A stretch of DNA of 64,000 nt from Catenuloplanes niger (GCF_031458255.1 NZ_JAVDYC010000001.1:8976501-9040500); one strand, 5' to 3'. Counted from the first letter of the stretch, positions 17,524 through 26,580 are shown. Made by a program: numbers and translations. The notes: generated from the sequence alone by a model not told the origin.

Positions 17524-18174
17524 CTACCGCGGGGTGTCCAGCCAGGCGGTGAGCAGCGGCACCACCGCGCGCAGGTCGCCTCCCTCGGCTGCCGCGTGGG
17601 CGGCGGAACGAGCCGCTCGGGTGGCGTTGAAGGCGACGGCCAGACCGACCGCGGCGAAGAGCGGAAGGTCGGACCGGCTGTCACCGACGGCGGCGCAGCG
17701 GGCCGGGCTCACACCGAGCTCGGCAGCCACGGCGAGCGCGAAGTCACGCTTGCCCAGCTCGTCGAAGTGCTCGGCGACCGCACCGCTGTAGCGGCCCTCG
17801 ATCACCTCAAGCCGGGGACCACTGGCGTACGTGAAGCCGAAGCGCCCACACAGGTACTCTCCGACCGGCTTCCACGCCAGGGTGGTCAGTACGGGCGCCA
17901 GGTCCTGCGCTCGGCACCAGGAGACGGTCTCGGTGATGCCCTCGACCAGCGGCAGGGACTCCAGGAAGCCGCGTACCTCCGCCGGGGTGCGTCCGGTCCA
18001 GCCTCGCGCGTCGAGAACGGAAACCTCCTGGTTGGTCAGAGTCCCCGCGTCGTAGCCGGCCTCCGCCTCGCGCACCACATCCGCATGACCCAACAGGTCT
18101 GCCAGGTGCTGTCCACTGCTGGTCTGTGGGACCAGCGTCCCGTCCACGTCGAAGAACACCACTCCGCGCACCAC
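17524..18174 (-). CDS. HAD-superfamily phosphatase (SerB-like, subfamily IB)
   Basis: A 216-residue haloacid-dehalogenase phosphatase. Motif I FFDVDGTLVP has the nucleophile and acid Asp pair (D9, D11), motif II is VLTTLAWKP, and motif III/IV is AVGDSRSDLPLF. Between them is a helical cap, as in SerB/HAD-IB enzymes that dephosphorylate phosphoserine and related small molecules. GTG 18174 is used (VVRGVVFFDVDGT). The substrate cannot be told. Confidence 0.88.
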   Translation of the reverse strand: MVRGVVFFDVDGTLVPQTSSGQHLADLLGHADVVREAEAGYDAGTLTNQEVSVLDARGWTGRTPAEVRGFLESLPLVEGITETVSWCRAQDLAPVLTTLAWKPVGEYLCGRFGFTYASGPRLEVIEGRYSGAVAEHFDELGKRDFALAVAAELGVSPARCAAVGDSRSDLPLFAAVGLAVAFNATRAARSAAHAAAEGGDLRAVVPLLTAWLDTPR

Positions 18175-18462
18175 ACCCGAAGGCTACTGACCGCCCCGTC
18201 AGCGGATGCGCTGCCGGCCGAAGGTGTCCGGGCCCACCCGACGCCGCCATCGATTGACCGCGGCACGGCCACGCAATGGAGGCTCGTCACGCCCCGGGTT
18301 CAGGGACGACCGCACCGGCGCGCTCCCCGGCGCCCGGGTCCGGCGAGGCGGCCGGTCCGCACGACATGGCCGCATCGCGGTCGGCTCGGTGACCGAGGCG
18401 GTGCCTTCGGCCCGATCCCGCCGACGAGCGAACGCCGTGGGTACGCGGCCCGGCTGGCTAGT

Positions 18463-19056
18463 GTGAGCGTCGTGTACCGGGATCCGACGTCGGCGCTCGC
18501 CGCCACCGCCGTCCTGCCGGTGGCGAACTGTCCCGAAGGAGGCCCGACGCTCGGGCCGCCGGAGGCGTACCTTCGCGGCCGCTGGGAGGACCGCGACTGG
18601 CGTAACGTGCCGGGTCCGTTCTACGGCGCCCGGACCGATTCGTGCTGGGTGGGCCGGGAGGTCGCACCCCGTCATGTCGTCTACGAGGACGAGTTCGGCA
18701 GCGAGATCGTGTACCGGCAGCCCACGGACGCCGGCGAGGTGCATCTTGTGCTCTCGGCCGCGTGGAACGATCCGTTCCGCTCCTACGCCGCCGACGGTGA
18801 CGAACACTGGACGCTCGACCTCGTGTCCGGGTGGTGGGCCGACCGCGGCCGGCTGACCGCCTGGATCGACGACGTGCAACGCTGCTGGTCCGTCAGCGAC
18901 CGGGCCGACGAGCGCGACAACGCGGCCGGACTGCAGGATTTCGCCCGGTACGTGGACGACGGACTCGAGACAGACCTCCGCGTGTACGGATTCTGGCTCG
19001 ACAACCGGCGGCCACCCCGGTCGAACGAGACGCTTCCTCGTCTGCGCACCCGGTAG
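18463..19056 (+). CDS. Hypothetical protein, 197 aa
   Basis: Soluble, acidic, Trp- and Asp-rich protein starting at GTG 18463 in the context CTAGTGTGAGC, which looks leaderless. It has the segments CPEGGPTLGPPEAYLRGRW and HVVYEDEFGSEIVYRQP and a C-terminal FARYVDDGLETDLRVYGFWL. I recognise no family. The long upstream frame is the antisense of the HAD gene and is not coding. Its 3' end overlaps the apparent end of the convergent HEAT gene by 274 bases. Confidence 0.7.
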   Translation: MSVVYRDPTSALAATAVLPVANCPEGGPTLGPPEAYLRGRWEDRDWRNVPGPFYGARTDSCWVGREVAPRHVVYEDEFGSEIVYRQPTDAGEVHLVLSAAWNDPFRSYAADGDEHWTLDLVSGWWADRGRLTAWIDDVQRCWSVSDRADERDNAAGLQDFARYVDDGLETDLRVYGFWLDNRRPPRSNETLPRLRTR

Positions 19057-20822
19057 CGGCCACCCGGCCCTTCACCGACGGCCGGCTCGGCCGAGCAGGG
19101 TGGTGGCGGCCGCCCGCCCAGGCGGCCGGCCAGCTCGGTGAGGACGGCGACCGCGAGGGCCGGATCGGCGGTGACGCGGTAGTGGGCGTACGCGGCCTCG
19201 TTCCGTACCCAATCGTTGTGTGATCGGGAGAGCCCGCGCAGTCGGTCGGCCTCGCCGGCCGCGAGCGGGCCGAGGTCACCCAGTCTGCGCAGGTCGTGAG
19301 GGTGAGTGACGCCGGTCAGGGCGTCCAACGCGAGCGCCGGGTCGGCGGTGACCCGCCAGTGCGCCCACGCCGCGGCGGGCGTCGACGCGTGCCGTCGCAG
19401 GTCGGCGGCGGCGTCGGCGGCGGCCGGTCCGATGCCGCCGAGCGTCTCCGCCGCGGTCACCTGGAGGTCGCGCCGATCGAGCAGGGGTACGAGCTGTGGC
19501 ACCGCGGGCGCGGCGACGGCACCCCAGGCGCCCAGCAGCCGGCACAGGGCGTGTGAGGAGCCGACCCGAACGGCCGGAACCAGGCTTGCCGCGTGCGCGG
19601 CCAACGGGGTCAGTGCCTCGTCGACGGCGGGCAGCCAGAATCCGCCGCACGATCCCACCGGTGTTGTGTAGAAGAGGCCGTTCGGGGCGAAACCGAGCCG
19701 GGATCCGGCGAGCCGCTGCCTGATCAGGGGCACGCAGCGGGCGTCGCCGAGGCGGGCCAGCGCCCACACGGCCGCGTCGCCGACCGTGACGCCCTCGGGG
19801 GAGTCACGGACAGCGGTGTCGGCGGACAGGGCGGCGAGGGCATCGGCCGCCGCGGGCGACGGCACGCAGGCCAGCAGGAACGCGGCCCGGAACCGGACCT
19901 CGGCATCGTCGTCGGCGAGCCGCTCGACGAGGAAGTCGTGCAGTGCCGGCGGGAGCGTCCGCCACTGTGCGAGCAGGGCTGCGGCCCGCTGCAGGCCGGC
20001 GAGCCGCTCGGCACGGTCCGGTCCACGGCCGATCGCCAGGGCGAAGCCGGTCGCTACGACCGGATCGTGCTGCAGCAGGCGGCCGGTGCCGTCGACGACG
20101 GATGCACCGCGCCACGCGGAGCTCCGCCAGGCTTCGACGCCGGGGTCCCGGATCGCGGCCAGCAGTTGCGGCGTACGGGTGAGCGGCACGTCCGGGTCGG
20201 TGCCGGCCAGCGCGTGCACGGCGGCGAGCCCGGTCTGCACGTCGGCGTCGTCGAGGAGCGCGTGCAACAGCGCGCGGATGTCGCCGGCGCCACGGTCCCG
20301 TTCGAGCAACGCACCGAACGCTGCGATGAGATCCCAGCAGGTGACCCGGTCGTCCTCCACCTGCCAGCGCCGCCGGATCGCCGCGGTGACCGCCTGCTGC
20401 GGCAGCCCGTCCCGGCTCAGCAGCCAGGTCGTCTCGCGCCGGACGGCCGGCTCGGGGTCGTCCAGAAGCACCGTCAGCCGCGGGACCTCCCGCTCCACGG
20501 CGGCCGGCCAGGCCGGGTCGACGTTCTTTCGATCGACCAGTGCGGCCTCGTCGATGAACCGGGCGATCAATCTGACGATCACCGGTCGATGGTGGACGGC
20601 TCGGCCGGCGGCGAGGTCGACAAGGTACGGCAGGGCAGCCGGCGCAGCCGGGCAGATCCAGCCACCCTGGTGGTAGACGGCCGTGTCGAAGTCGTCGAGC
20701 GCCGCCGCGGCCCGTTCGGCGTCGTCACCCGCACAGTCACGAAGCCATCCGGGCACGTCGGACGCCGTGCCGTAATTGTGCTCCAGCCGGTGCCAGGCGA
20801 TCTGCTCAAGGTCATCCCACAC
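18783..20822 (-). CDS. Large HEAT-repeat protein
   Basis: A 679-residue protein beginning MWDDLEQIAWHRLEHNYG, with helical repeats such as VRRETTWLLSRDGLPQQAV, AEVRFRAAFLLACVPS and GDAAVWALARLGDARC over residues 40-590. HEAT solenoids bind proteins; no enzyme domain is seen. After about residue 590 the repeat pattern stops and the chain becomes Arg/Ser/Pro-rich while running antisense over the neighbouring plus-strand gene. The natural stop may have been lost: another frame has a TGA near 19070. Treat the C-terminal 90 residues as doubtful. Confidence 0.78.
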   Translation of the reverse strand: MWDDLEQIAWHRLEHNYGTASDVPGWLRDCAGDDAERAAAALDDFDTAVYHQGGWICPAAPAALPYLVDLAAGRAVHHRPVIVRLIARFIDEAALVDRKNVDPAWPAAVEREVPRLTVLLDDPEPAVRRETTWLLSRDGLPQQAVTAAIRRRWQVEDDRVTCWDLIAAFGALLERDRGAGDIRALLHALLDDADVQTGLAAVHALAGTDPDVPLTRTPQLLAAIRDPGVEAWRSSAWRGASVVDGTGRLLQHDPVVATGFALAIGRGPDRAERLAGLQRAAALLAQWRTLPPALHDFLVERLADDDAEVRFRAAFLLACVPSPAAADALAALSADTAVRDSPEGVTVGDAAVWALARLGDARCVPLIRQRLAGSRLGFAPNGLFYTTPVGSCGGFWLPAVDEALTPLAAHAASLVPAVRVGSSHALCRLLGAWGAVAAPAVPQLVPLLDRRDLQVTAAETLGGIGPAAADAAADLRRHASTPAAAWAHWRVTADPALALDALTGVTHPHDLRRLGDLGPLAAGEADRLRGLSRSHNDWVRNEAAYAHYRVTADPALAVAVLTELAGRLGGRPPPPCSAEPAVGEGPGGRYRVRRRGSVSFDRGGRRLSSQNPYTRRSVSSPSSTYRAKSCSPAALSRSSARSLTDQQRCTSSIQAVSRPRSAHHPDTRSSVQCSSPSAA

Positions 20823-20933
20823 CGTTCAGTTGTACGGCCACGGAGGCGGGGCCCCCACGCCGGGCCCACCTGACGGCTCCGCGAGCACACCGCCCGCAGC
20901 GGGTCGTACCTGCCTCGACGACGGCAACCCGGT

Positions 20934-21239
20934 GTGCGGGTCGCCGTTCTGGATGGGGTGTCCGCGAGAGGACTCAGCCGGATCGCTCGTCTCGAGCGGA
21001 ACGATCTCGGCCCCGGAGCCGCGGCGGCGGCGCTGAAGGCATGGCACGAATTCGCTCACGCCCCGGACGGCGAACGCGCGGACAGGCGCTACTACGGCCA
21101 TGCCGGATGCTGCCCCGATCCATCGGCTGATCGTGAGATCTTGGAGCGCGTGGTGCGGGTACTGCCGCCCAGGGACGCGAGAGCGGTCCGGCGTCGCATC
21201 GAGGCGCTGGACGACCGGATCGGATGCGGCGAAGACTGA
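20934..21239 (+). CDS. Hypothetical protein, about 101 aa
   Basis: Frame from GTG 20934 to TGA 21239 (start uncertain). The C-terminal half looks genuine: AWHEFAHAPDGERADRRYYG, CCPDPSADREILERVVRVLP, then ARAVRRRIEALDDRIG, an amphipathic helical composition with a Cys pair. No clear RBS. No family recognised. The divergent neighbour is the HEAT protein. Confidence 0.5.
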   Translation: MRVAVLDGVSARGLSRIARLERNDLGPGAAAAALKAWHEFAHAPDGERADRRYYGHAGCCPDPSADREILERVVRVLPPRDARAVRRRIEALDDRIGCGED

Positions 21240-21373
21240 GGTGCCGCGGCGCCGCGACCGTGAGCGCGGTCGGCATCGGGGGTGTCCGGCAGGCTTCCGC
21301 AACCGGCGTACCGGTGTTCGGCACGACGTCTAGGCTTGCGGGGGTTCGGATCGCTGGCAGCGGGAGACTGGGC

Positions 21374-21805
21374 ATGGGTGCGTGGGATGTCGGGCCGTTC
21401 GACAACGACAGTGCGGCGGACTGGTGCGGTGAGCTGAACGACGCCGCGCCGGAGCAGCGAGTGGCGTTCGTCCGGGCGGCGCTGAGCCGGGTCGCCGAGC
21501 ACGGCGACGCGTTTCTCGACAGCCGCTACGCGGAGCAGGCGATCGCCGCCGCGGCCGTCGTCGCGTCGCAGCTGCCGGGCGGGACGACGGTCGACACCCC
21601 GTACGCACCCGACTTTCTGTTGAATGGTGGCCGGGTCGAGATGGCCGGTGACGTTCCCGCGATCGCGGTCCGGGCCCTGGACCGGGTCGTCGGCGACGAC
21701 TCGGAGTGGCGTGAGTTGTGGGCGGAGGCCGAGACGTCGTATCCGCAGGCGCTGGCCTCGGTGCGGGCCATCCGCGACACGCTCGCACAAGCGGTCGGCC
21801 GCTGA
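21374..21805 (+). CDS. DUF4259 protein
   Basis: A 143-residue protein opening MGAWDVGPFDNDSAADWCGE, the hallmark N-terminus of DUF4259, and continuing with an all-helical domain (AEQAIAAAAVVASQLPG, ALDRVVGDDSEWRELWAEA). Function unknown; members are common as small stand-alone genes in actinomycetes and sometimes near toxin/immunity loci. ATG 21374 follows a GGGAGACTGGGC stretch. Likely cotranscribed with 21826. Confidence 0.88.
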   Translation: MGAWDVGPFDNDSAADWCGELNDAAPEQRVAFVRAALSRVAEHGDAFLDSRYAEQAIAAAAVVASQLPGGTTVDTPYAPDFLLNGGRVEMAGDVPAIAVRALDRVVGDDSEWRELWAEAETSYPQALASVRAIRDTLAQAVGR

Positions 21806-21825
21806 GCCGACCACCGCGGTAGTTT

Positions 21826-22491
21826 GTGGCGGTGACGTCGCTGCTGTCGTTGGCTGTCGACCGCCTCCGGGTGATCGTGTGTATCGACGGCGTCGACATC
21901 AGCCGCGCGGACGGCAACGACGGTGCCGATCCGTGGCACGTTCTGGTGCCGGTCAACCGTTTCGTGGCCACCGGCGAGTTCACGACCGCGGTCATCGCCT
22001 GCTGTCCGGGCTGCGGACCGGACTGTCACGCCGTCGAGGCGCGCATCCGCCGCGAGGGTGATGTCGTGCGCTGGGAGTGGGGCCGGCGCGGCGCACGGTG
22101 GGAAGGCGAGCGCGGCACGGCACTGTTCGGCGCCGCGGCCTATGACGCCGAGGTGTCCCGCCTCGGCGCCGACCACGGCTGGGAGACCGCGACACACCGG
22201 GCCGGGCGGCTCATCCTCACAGATCTTGAGCTGCCGGCGGCGGTCAAGGGCGTCCGGGTGCGTACGGACGACGCCGGCACGCTCGAGGTGTGGCTGGAGG
22301 AGCCGGACGAGTACCAGATCTTCGTGCGCGTGCCCTGGGACGAGCGGCGGCCGGACGAAAGCGCCGCCGCGGTGCGGGACGTACTCGCGGGACCGCCCCG
22401 GCGATGGCACGCGGAGTGGCACAGCACAACGGGCAGGCAGACCCCACCGGCGTACGCCGGTCCGTCCTGGCAGCAGGTCGGCTGGGCCTGA
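21826..22491 (+). CDS. Hypothetical protein with a Cys cluster, 221 aa
   Basis: Soluble protein with a beta-rich N-terminus (LSLAVDRLRVIVCIDGVDIS) and a Cys/His cluster VIACCPGCGPDCHAVEAR near residues 63-80 that could bind a metal. Later segments YDAEVSRLGADHGWETATH and EYQIFVRVPWDERR are well behaved. GTG 21826 or GTG 21832 may be the start. No family recognised. It follows the DUF4259 gene by 20 bases and precedes another small gene by 22, so the three may be one operon. Confidence 0.7.
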   Translation: MAVTSLLSLAVDRLRVIVCIDGVDISRADGNDGADPWHVLVPVNRFVATGEFTTAVIACCPGCGPDCHAVEARIRREGDVVRWEWGRRGARWEGERGTALFGAAAYDAEVSRLGADHGWETATHRAGRLILTDLELPAAVKGVRVRTDDAGTLEVWLEEPDEYQIFVRVPWDERRPDESAAAVRDVLAGPPRRWHAEWHSTTGRQTPPAYAGPSWQQVGWA

Positions 22492-22513
22492 TCGGGGCGG
22501 TTAGGTTCTCACC

Positions 22514-22924
22514 ATGAGCACCGACGAGCCGAACGGCGGGCCACGCCGATACAAGGTCGATCCGGATCCGGCCTGGGACGGGTACGACGTGGAGGACGGC
22601 GTACTCGTCGTCGAGTTGTCATGGATGCCCGACCCGCTGGCCGGCCGCCCCCCGGAGCTCGTTGCCGGCCCCGAGCTCGTCGCGGCGATGTCGGCCGAGG
22701 GGTTCACCGGCTACGTCACCGGCGCCGCCCGGGCCCACTTCGGCGACGGCGCCTTCGGTGTCGACGACGATACGGCCGCGCCCGAGCTGGTTCGCCTCGT
22801 CGTCGGCGAGGAGCCGGCGGCTGACTTCTCTTACGAGCGCGGCCAGGGATTGATCGTCTCGGAGCGGGCCCTCGCCCTGCTGCAATCCCACTGCCAGAAC
22901 CTCCGGGCGAACCCACTCGGCTGA
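22514..22924 (+). CDS. Hypothetical protein, 136 aa
   Basis: Small acidic protein starting at ATG 22514 (MSTDEPNGGPRRYKVDPDPA). It reads as a single alpha/beta domain with VEDGVLVVELSWMPDP and VSERALALLQSHC. The MSAEGFTGYVTGAARA stretch suggests a binding loop. No family recognised; composition and the third-position GC pattern fit a real gene. Last gene of the possible 21374-22924 operon. Confidence 0.68.
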   Translation: MSTDEPNGGPRRYKVDPDPAWDGYDVEDGVLVVELSWMPDPLAGRPPELVAGPELVAAMSAEGFTGYVTGAARAHFGDGAFGVDDDTAAPELVRLVVGEEPAADFSYERGQGLIVSERALALLQSHCQNLRANPLG

Positions 22925-23443
22925 GGCCACCGCGGTCACGCGGCCACGCCATGTTCCCGCCCGTCCGGCGGCCAGGTACTCCGCGGCGAAGATCCGCGAC
23001 AACCTCCTCGCCCGTATCGCCGGAGCCGAACGCGTTCCAACCCCGCGAACCCTGAGATTCGGGCCGGGTCGGCGGCGACCAACCAGGACACCGTTCGCCT
23101 GTCACGCGTGCGGCCGCCCCGTGAGCCGCCTCTTACTGCCGCCGGTTCGGTCTCAAGACCTCGGGCACCCCGGCCGAGCACCTGGCTCCTGCTCGACCGC
23201 CGGTTCCTGCCGGGTGACGGCCGCGGGCATGGTCTGGTTCTCGCGGACATGAGCACGCTGCGCCTGCGGCGGCACTTCGGCGGGTTCTCCGCCGGACGCC
23301 CGGGCGTGCAGCACGCTGAGTTGCAGGTAGTCGACGCATGAGACGTCGGCCGTGCAGAGTCGCTGGCTCGCGGTCCTGTAACGCTGGGGCGATGGAGCGG
23401 ACGGCGTGCCTCGTGGCCGGAGCCGCTGCGAGAGTATGTCGCT
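22925..23443. other. Intergenic region without recognisable genes
   Basis: About 520 bases with only short or Arg/Ser/Pro-rich frames on both strands. No strong hairpin or mobile-element end seen. GC is slightly lower than in the neighbouring genes. Confidence 0.4.
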
Positions 23444-23632
23444 GTGGAAGCGGCAGAATTCCGTCCCGTTCTGGCGATCAACGATCAGGGCTTGGTGCTG
23501 GGTGTCCGCGCCGACGGCAGCTGGGCGGTCGGCGGTCTGAGCGGTGTTCTTGACGAAGCGGGGCAGATGCCCGCCCGGTCGCAGCAGTTCCGGCATCGCG
23601 TCCTGCGGTTGCGTCGACACCGGACTTGGTAG
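23444..23632 (+). CDS. Doubtful small ORF, 62 aa
   Basis: GTG 23444 opens a frame whose first 40 residues look protein-like (EFRPVLAINDQGLVLGVRAD), but the end is Arg/Gln-rich and no RBS is evident. It could be the start of a truncated gene. Low confidence. Confidence 0.2.
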   Translation: MEAAEFRPVLAINDQGLVLGVRADGSWAVGGLSGVLDEAGQMPARSQQFRHRVLRLRRHRTW

Positions 23633-23684
23633 AGCCGGCGCGCATGCCCGGATCTGGCCGATGAGAGATTCTCGGTCGTGGCCG

Positions 23685-24041
23685 TCAATAGCTGTCGGCT
23701 ATTGAGAGCGCAAGGGCGGCGGTCGCAAGGATGAGGTATGCGGCCGGGAAGGCTATGTTGTGGTATACGCCCGCGCGGATATGGGCAACGATCGCCCCGA
23801 TGAAGAACAATACGAGTCCCGTGGCCGCGGCTAGCCCGATCGGTTCCCATCCGAGCATGCCCATGAGCAAGCCGGCCGCTCCGGCCAACTTCAGGGCCGC
23901 CAGGAAGGGCAGCCAGGCCGAGGGCACCTTGACCTCGGCCGAGTTGGCGACGACGAAGTTCGCCTTTACGAGGTCGGCAACAGCAATACCCGCGTTGGCG
24001 GCGACAGTGATGACGCCGATTGCGCAATAGTAGACATTCAT
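23685..24041 (-). CDS. DoxX-like membrane protein
   Basis: A 118-residue, four-helix membrane protein of the DoxX-like family (YYCAIGVITVAANAGIAVAD, KLAGAAGLLMGMLGWEPIG, GLVLFFIGAIVAHIRAG, ILATAALALSI). ATG 24041 is preferred over 24062 because AAAGGAAAA sits at RBS distance from it. It is divergent from a LysR regulator 92 bases away, so it is the regulator's probable target. The exact role of these DoxX-like proteins is unsettled; some act in redox or quinone-linked stress. Confidence 0.85.
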   Translation of the reverse strand: MNVYYCAIGVITVAANAGIAVADLVKANFVVANSAEVKVPSAWLPFLAALKLAGAAGLLMGMLGWEPIGLAAATGLVLFFIGAIVAHIRAGVYHNIAFPAAYLILATAALALSIADSY

Positions 24042-24091
24042 CGCATGCTTTTCCTTTCGCATGTCAGGTGGCCGGTTCCAGGCTCGGCGAA

Positions 24092-24124
24092 TTATCGATG
24101 GCCGTCCAATGCCTTCTTCGATAA
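24092..24124. promoter_or_regulatory. Possible LysR operator
   Basis: Inverted arms TTATCGA (24092-24098) and TCGATAA (24118-24124) span the DoxX/LysR divergent region, ending 9 bases before the LysR ATG. Spacing and position suit a LysR autoregulatory site. Confidence 0.45.
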
Positions 24125-24133
24125 CCTGCCGGT

Positions 24134-25024
24134 ATGGATGTTGAGACTCGGCTGCTTCGCTACTTCGCCGCGGTGGCCGAGGAGGGGAACCTGACCCGGG
24201 CCGCGCAGCGGCTGTTCATCTCGCAGCCGGCGCTCACGAAGCAGGTCAGGCAGCTGGAGGACCGGCTCGGCGTTCAGCTGTTCGTCCGGTCGCGAGCCGG
24301 AATGACCCTGACCCCGCCCGGGCGGGTGCTGGCTGAGCACATCCCGAAACTGCTGAGCGACTGGGATACGGCGGTGAAAGACGTCGAGTGTGCGGCACGG
24401 CGGAGTTCCCAGGTGCTGCGCGTCGGGTTTCTCGCCAGCGCCGCCAACGAGGCCACGCCTCGCATCATCGCGGCGTTCACTCGTACCCGGCCCGGCTGGC
24501 ACATCGAGATGCGGCAGGCGGCCTGGTCCAATCCGACCGCCGGGCTGCTCACCGGCGAAGCGGACGTGGCCTTTCTTCGGCTGCCCTGCCCCGACCAGCA
24601 TCGTCTGCGGGTCTGGGAACTGTTCGCTGAACCTCGTGGGGTCGCTCTTCCCACCGGGCACCGGCTGGCGGCCCGGAAGCGGATCGAGTTCCATGAGCTG
24701 TGGGACGAACCGTTCGTTGCCTCGCGCGCAGACCCTCACGGGTGGCGCGACTATTGGCTGGCAACAGCGGAGCGCGGACACCGCGCCGTTCGCGTCGGAG
24801 CCGTCGCCGACCACCCTGACGAATGGCTCAACGCCATTGCCAACGGGGACGGCATCGCACTTGCCCCGGCGTCGGCGGCCCGCTACTACGCACGTCCCGG
24901 TGTCGTGTTCATTCCGGTCGCCGGAATAACCGAAAGCCGGGTAGCCGTCGCCTGGATGCCCGCCGCGGACAACGATTCCGCGGTTCAGGCGTTCGTCCGT
25001 AGCTGTGCCGTGGCGGTGACCTAG
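24134..25024 (+). CDS. LysR-family transcriptional regulator
   Basis: A 296-residue LTTR. N-terminal winged helix (residues 1-60) with the classic AAQRLFISQPALTKQVRQLE recognition region, a linker helix, then a substrate-binding domain (LRVGFLASAANEATPRII; GEADVAFLRLP; GDGIALAPASAARYY). The inducer is unknown. It is divergent from the DoxX-like gene, and an inverted repeat overlaps both promoters, so it probably controls that gene and itself. Confidence 0.93.
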   Translation: MDVETRLLRYFAAVAEEGNLTRAAQRLFISQPALTKQVRQLEDRLGVQLFVRSRAGMTLTPPGRVLAEHIPKLLSDWDTAVKDVECAARRSSQVLRVGFLASAANEATPRIIAAFTRTRPGWHIEMRQAAWSNPTAGLLTGEADVAFLRLPCPDQHRLRVWELFAEPRGVALPTGHRLAARKRIEFHELWDEPFVASRADPHGWRDYWLATAERGHRAVRVGAVADHPDEWLNAIANGDGIALAPASAARYYARPGVVFIPVAGITESRVAVAWMPAADNDSAVQAFVRSCAVAVT

Positions 25025-25122
25025 CGTAACGCGCCTCAGTGAGCAAGGTTCACCCCTCGTGGGATTGCTGGCAGAGGCGTACGAGGCGCTCCGCACGGGT
25101 CTTGGCAGGGGCAATCCGGATC

Positions 25123-25932
25123 TCAGAACACCGACGGGAACAGCCAGGCGAGGCTGCGTTCGGCGGCCCGGGTGTACTCGCTGCGCCTGTGCTCACGGCC
25201 GTAGGCGAGGTCCTCCAAGGCAGCGCAGCGGGCGAAGAACGTGATCCGCTCGCGGACGTCATCGGTTTCGGGCAGACCGCCGTACGCGTTCACCACCTGC
25301 GTGCGGAAATCGGGTCCGAAGTCCCGGTACAGCCGGGCGAAGTCCAGGGCCGGGTCGGTGACGGCGGCGTCGGACCAGTCGATCACACCCGTGATGGCGC
25401 CGCCGGATTCCAGGATGTGTTCGGCGCCCAGATCGGCATGGGCGAGCACGCGTCGCCGGGCAGGCCGCGGCACGTTGTCGCGGAGGATCCGGAGCATCTC
25501 AGGCGGTCCGTCGAGGTTCTCCAGCCACTCACCGGGGTGGGTGTCCTCCAGCGGCGCCAGACCGTCAACAGTCGCGGTGTCGATGGCGTGCAGCTCGCTC
25601 AGGAGGCGCCCCAGCGGGCGGGCGAGGCGGGAGACCGCACCGCGGCGGCCCAGCAGGGGCCGGCCCGGCAGCAGTGGATAGGCCAGGACGCCGGCGTCCT
25701 GGTCGACGAACCGGACAGCGGGTACGGGCACCGACACATGCGGTGCGATCGCTGTCAGGAGACCGGCTTCCCGGAGCACGCTGTGCCCCTGCGCGACGCG
25801 CAGGACCAGGCCGCCGGCGAGGAAGGCGGTATTGTCCAGCCCTTGCCCCAGCTCACCGACCGCGACAGCGGCCAGCTCGGGAACGTGTGTGCGAAGCGAT
25901 CGCGTGGCGCGCCGGCGAGGTGTCGAATCCAT
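25123..25932 (-). CDS. APH/MPH-type aminoglycoside-macrolide phosphotransferase family protein
   Basis: A 269-residue kinase-fold protein. The catalytic loop reads LAHADLGAEHIL and the Mg-binding segment GVIDWSDAAVTDPALDFA. The Asn of the usual HxDxxxxN loop is His here, a change also seen in macrolide phosphotransferases. N-lobe strand LGQGLDNTAFLAGGLVLRVA. It may phosphorylate an antibiotic or another small alcohol; resistance cannot be asserted from sequence. Confidence 0.85.
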   Translation of the reverse strand: MDSTPRRRATRSLRTHVPELAAVAVGELGQGLDNTAFLAGGLVLRVAQGHSVLREAGLLTAIAPHVSVPVPAVRFVDQDAGVLAYPLLPGRPLLGRRGAVSRLARPLGRLLSELHAIDTATVDGLAPLEDTHPGEWLENLDGPPEMLRILRDNVPRPARRRVLAHADLGAEHILESGGAITGVIDWSDAAVTDPALDFARLYRDFGPDFRTQVVNAYGGLPETDDVRERITFFARCAALEDLAYGREHRRSEYTRAAERSLAWLFPSVF

Positions 25933-26077
25933 GCGCGCTCCTCAACACCACCGATTCCCACCGCAGGCGGACGGGAGCATCCCTATCACGGCGGCGGGCA
26001 GTTCGAAGCATTCGCTCGTCGGCGATTCGAAGGGCGCGCTCTCGATCGGACCTCGGGATGAGGGTGATGATCGGTGG

Positions 26078-26482
26078 CTAGTCCGGAAGCGCGGCGGTGA
26101 GGTCGATCTCGACGAGTTGTCCCTGATAGCCGAGTGAGGCGACGCCCAGCAGCGTGCTGGCGCTCGTGAACGCCTCGGCCAGCGGGGACGCGTGGAGTTG
26201 TTGCCACACCGCGGACAGGACCGCGCTGTCCGGGCTCACCACGTAGACGACCGACCGGACGACGTCAGCCGGGCCGGCGCCGGAGGCCTGGAGCGCCGCG
26301 AGGCAGTTCGTGATCACCTGCTCGGTTTGCGCGGCGTGGTCGCCGGGCTCGCCGACGACGGTTCCGGAGAGGTCGACCGGGCACTGGCCGGCGAGATGCG
26401 CGAGCCGGCCGGCGCTGGAGATCGTCACGTGGCTGTAGCGGTCCGGCTCATGAATGGTGGACGGGCTGAATTTCTCGATCAT
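26078..26482 (-). CDS. RidA-family (YjgF/YER057c/UK114) protein lacking the catalytic Arg
   Basis: A 134-residue trimeric Rid-fold protein (YSHVTISSAGRLAHLAGQCP; SVVYVVSPDSAV; LVEIDLTAAL). In enamine/imine deaminases the C-terminal motif has an Arg (ARSTVxV); here the aligned stretch is ASTLLGVASL, with no Arg, so archetypal RidA activity is unlikely. Such Rid variants occur in catabolic or secondary pathways. ATG 26482. It stands alone between the phosphotransferase and a hypothetical gene. Confidence 0.85.
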   Translation of the reverse strand: MIEKFSPSTIHEPDRYSHVTISSAGRLAHLAGQCPVDLSGTVVGEPGDHAAQTEQVITNCLAALQASGAGPADVVRSVVYVVSPDSAVLSAVWQQLHASPLAEAFTSASTLLGVASLGYQGQLVEIDLTAALPD

Positions 26483-26580
26483 AACGGTCCATTATCGACG
26501 CATCGTGGACGGCGACCACCGAATAATCGAACGGCGCCGTCCGCAGGGAGGGCCGGGCCGGTATGTCGCGGCCACAGCCG

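Noticed and set aside
18400-18413. GGTGCCTTCGGCCC, DosR-like, 50 bases before the 197-aa gene
   Set aside because: Two mismatches including the key GGG; the gene is not a stress type and looks leaderless.
23153-23620. 155-codon minus-strand frame in the gene-poor region
   Set aside because: Composition is Arg/Gln/Pro-rich, no RBS and no recognisable motif.
22925-23684. Possible insertion-sequence scar
   Set aside because: No terminal inverted repeats, target duplication or transposase signature found by eye.
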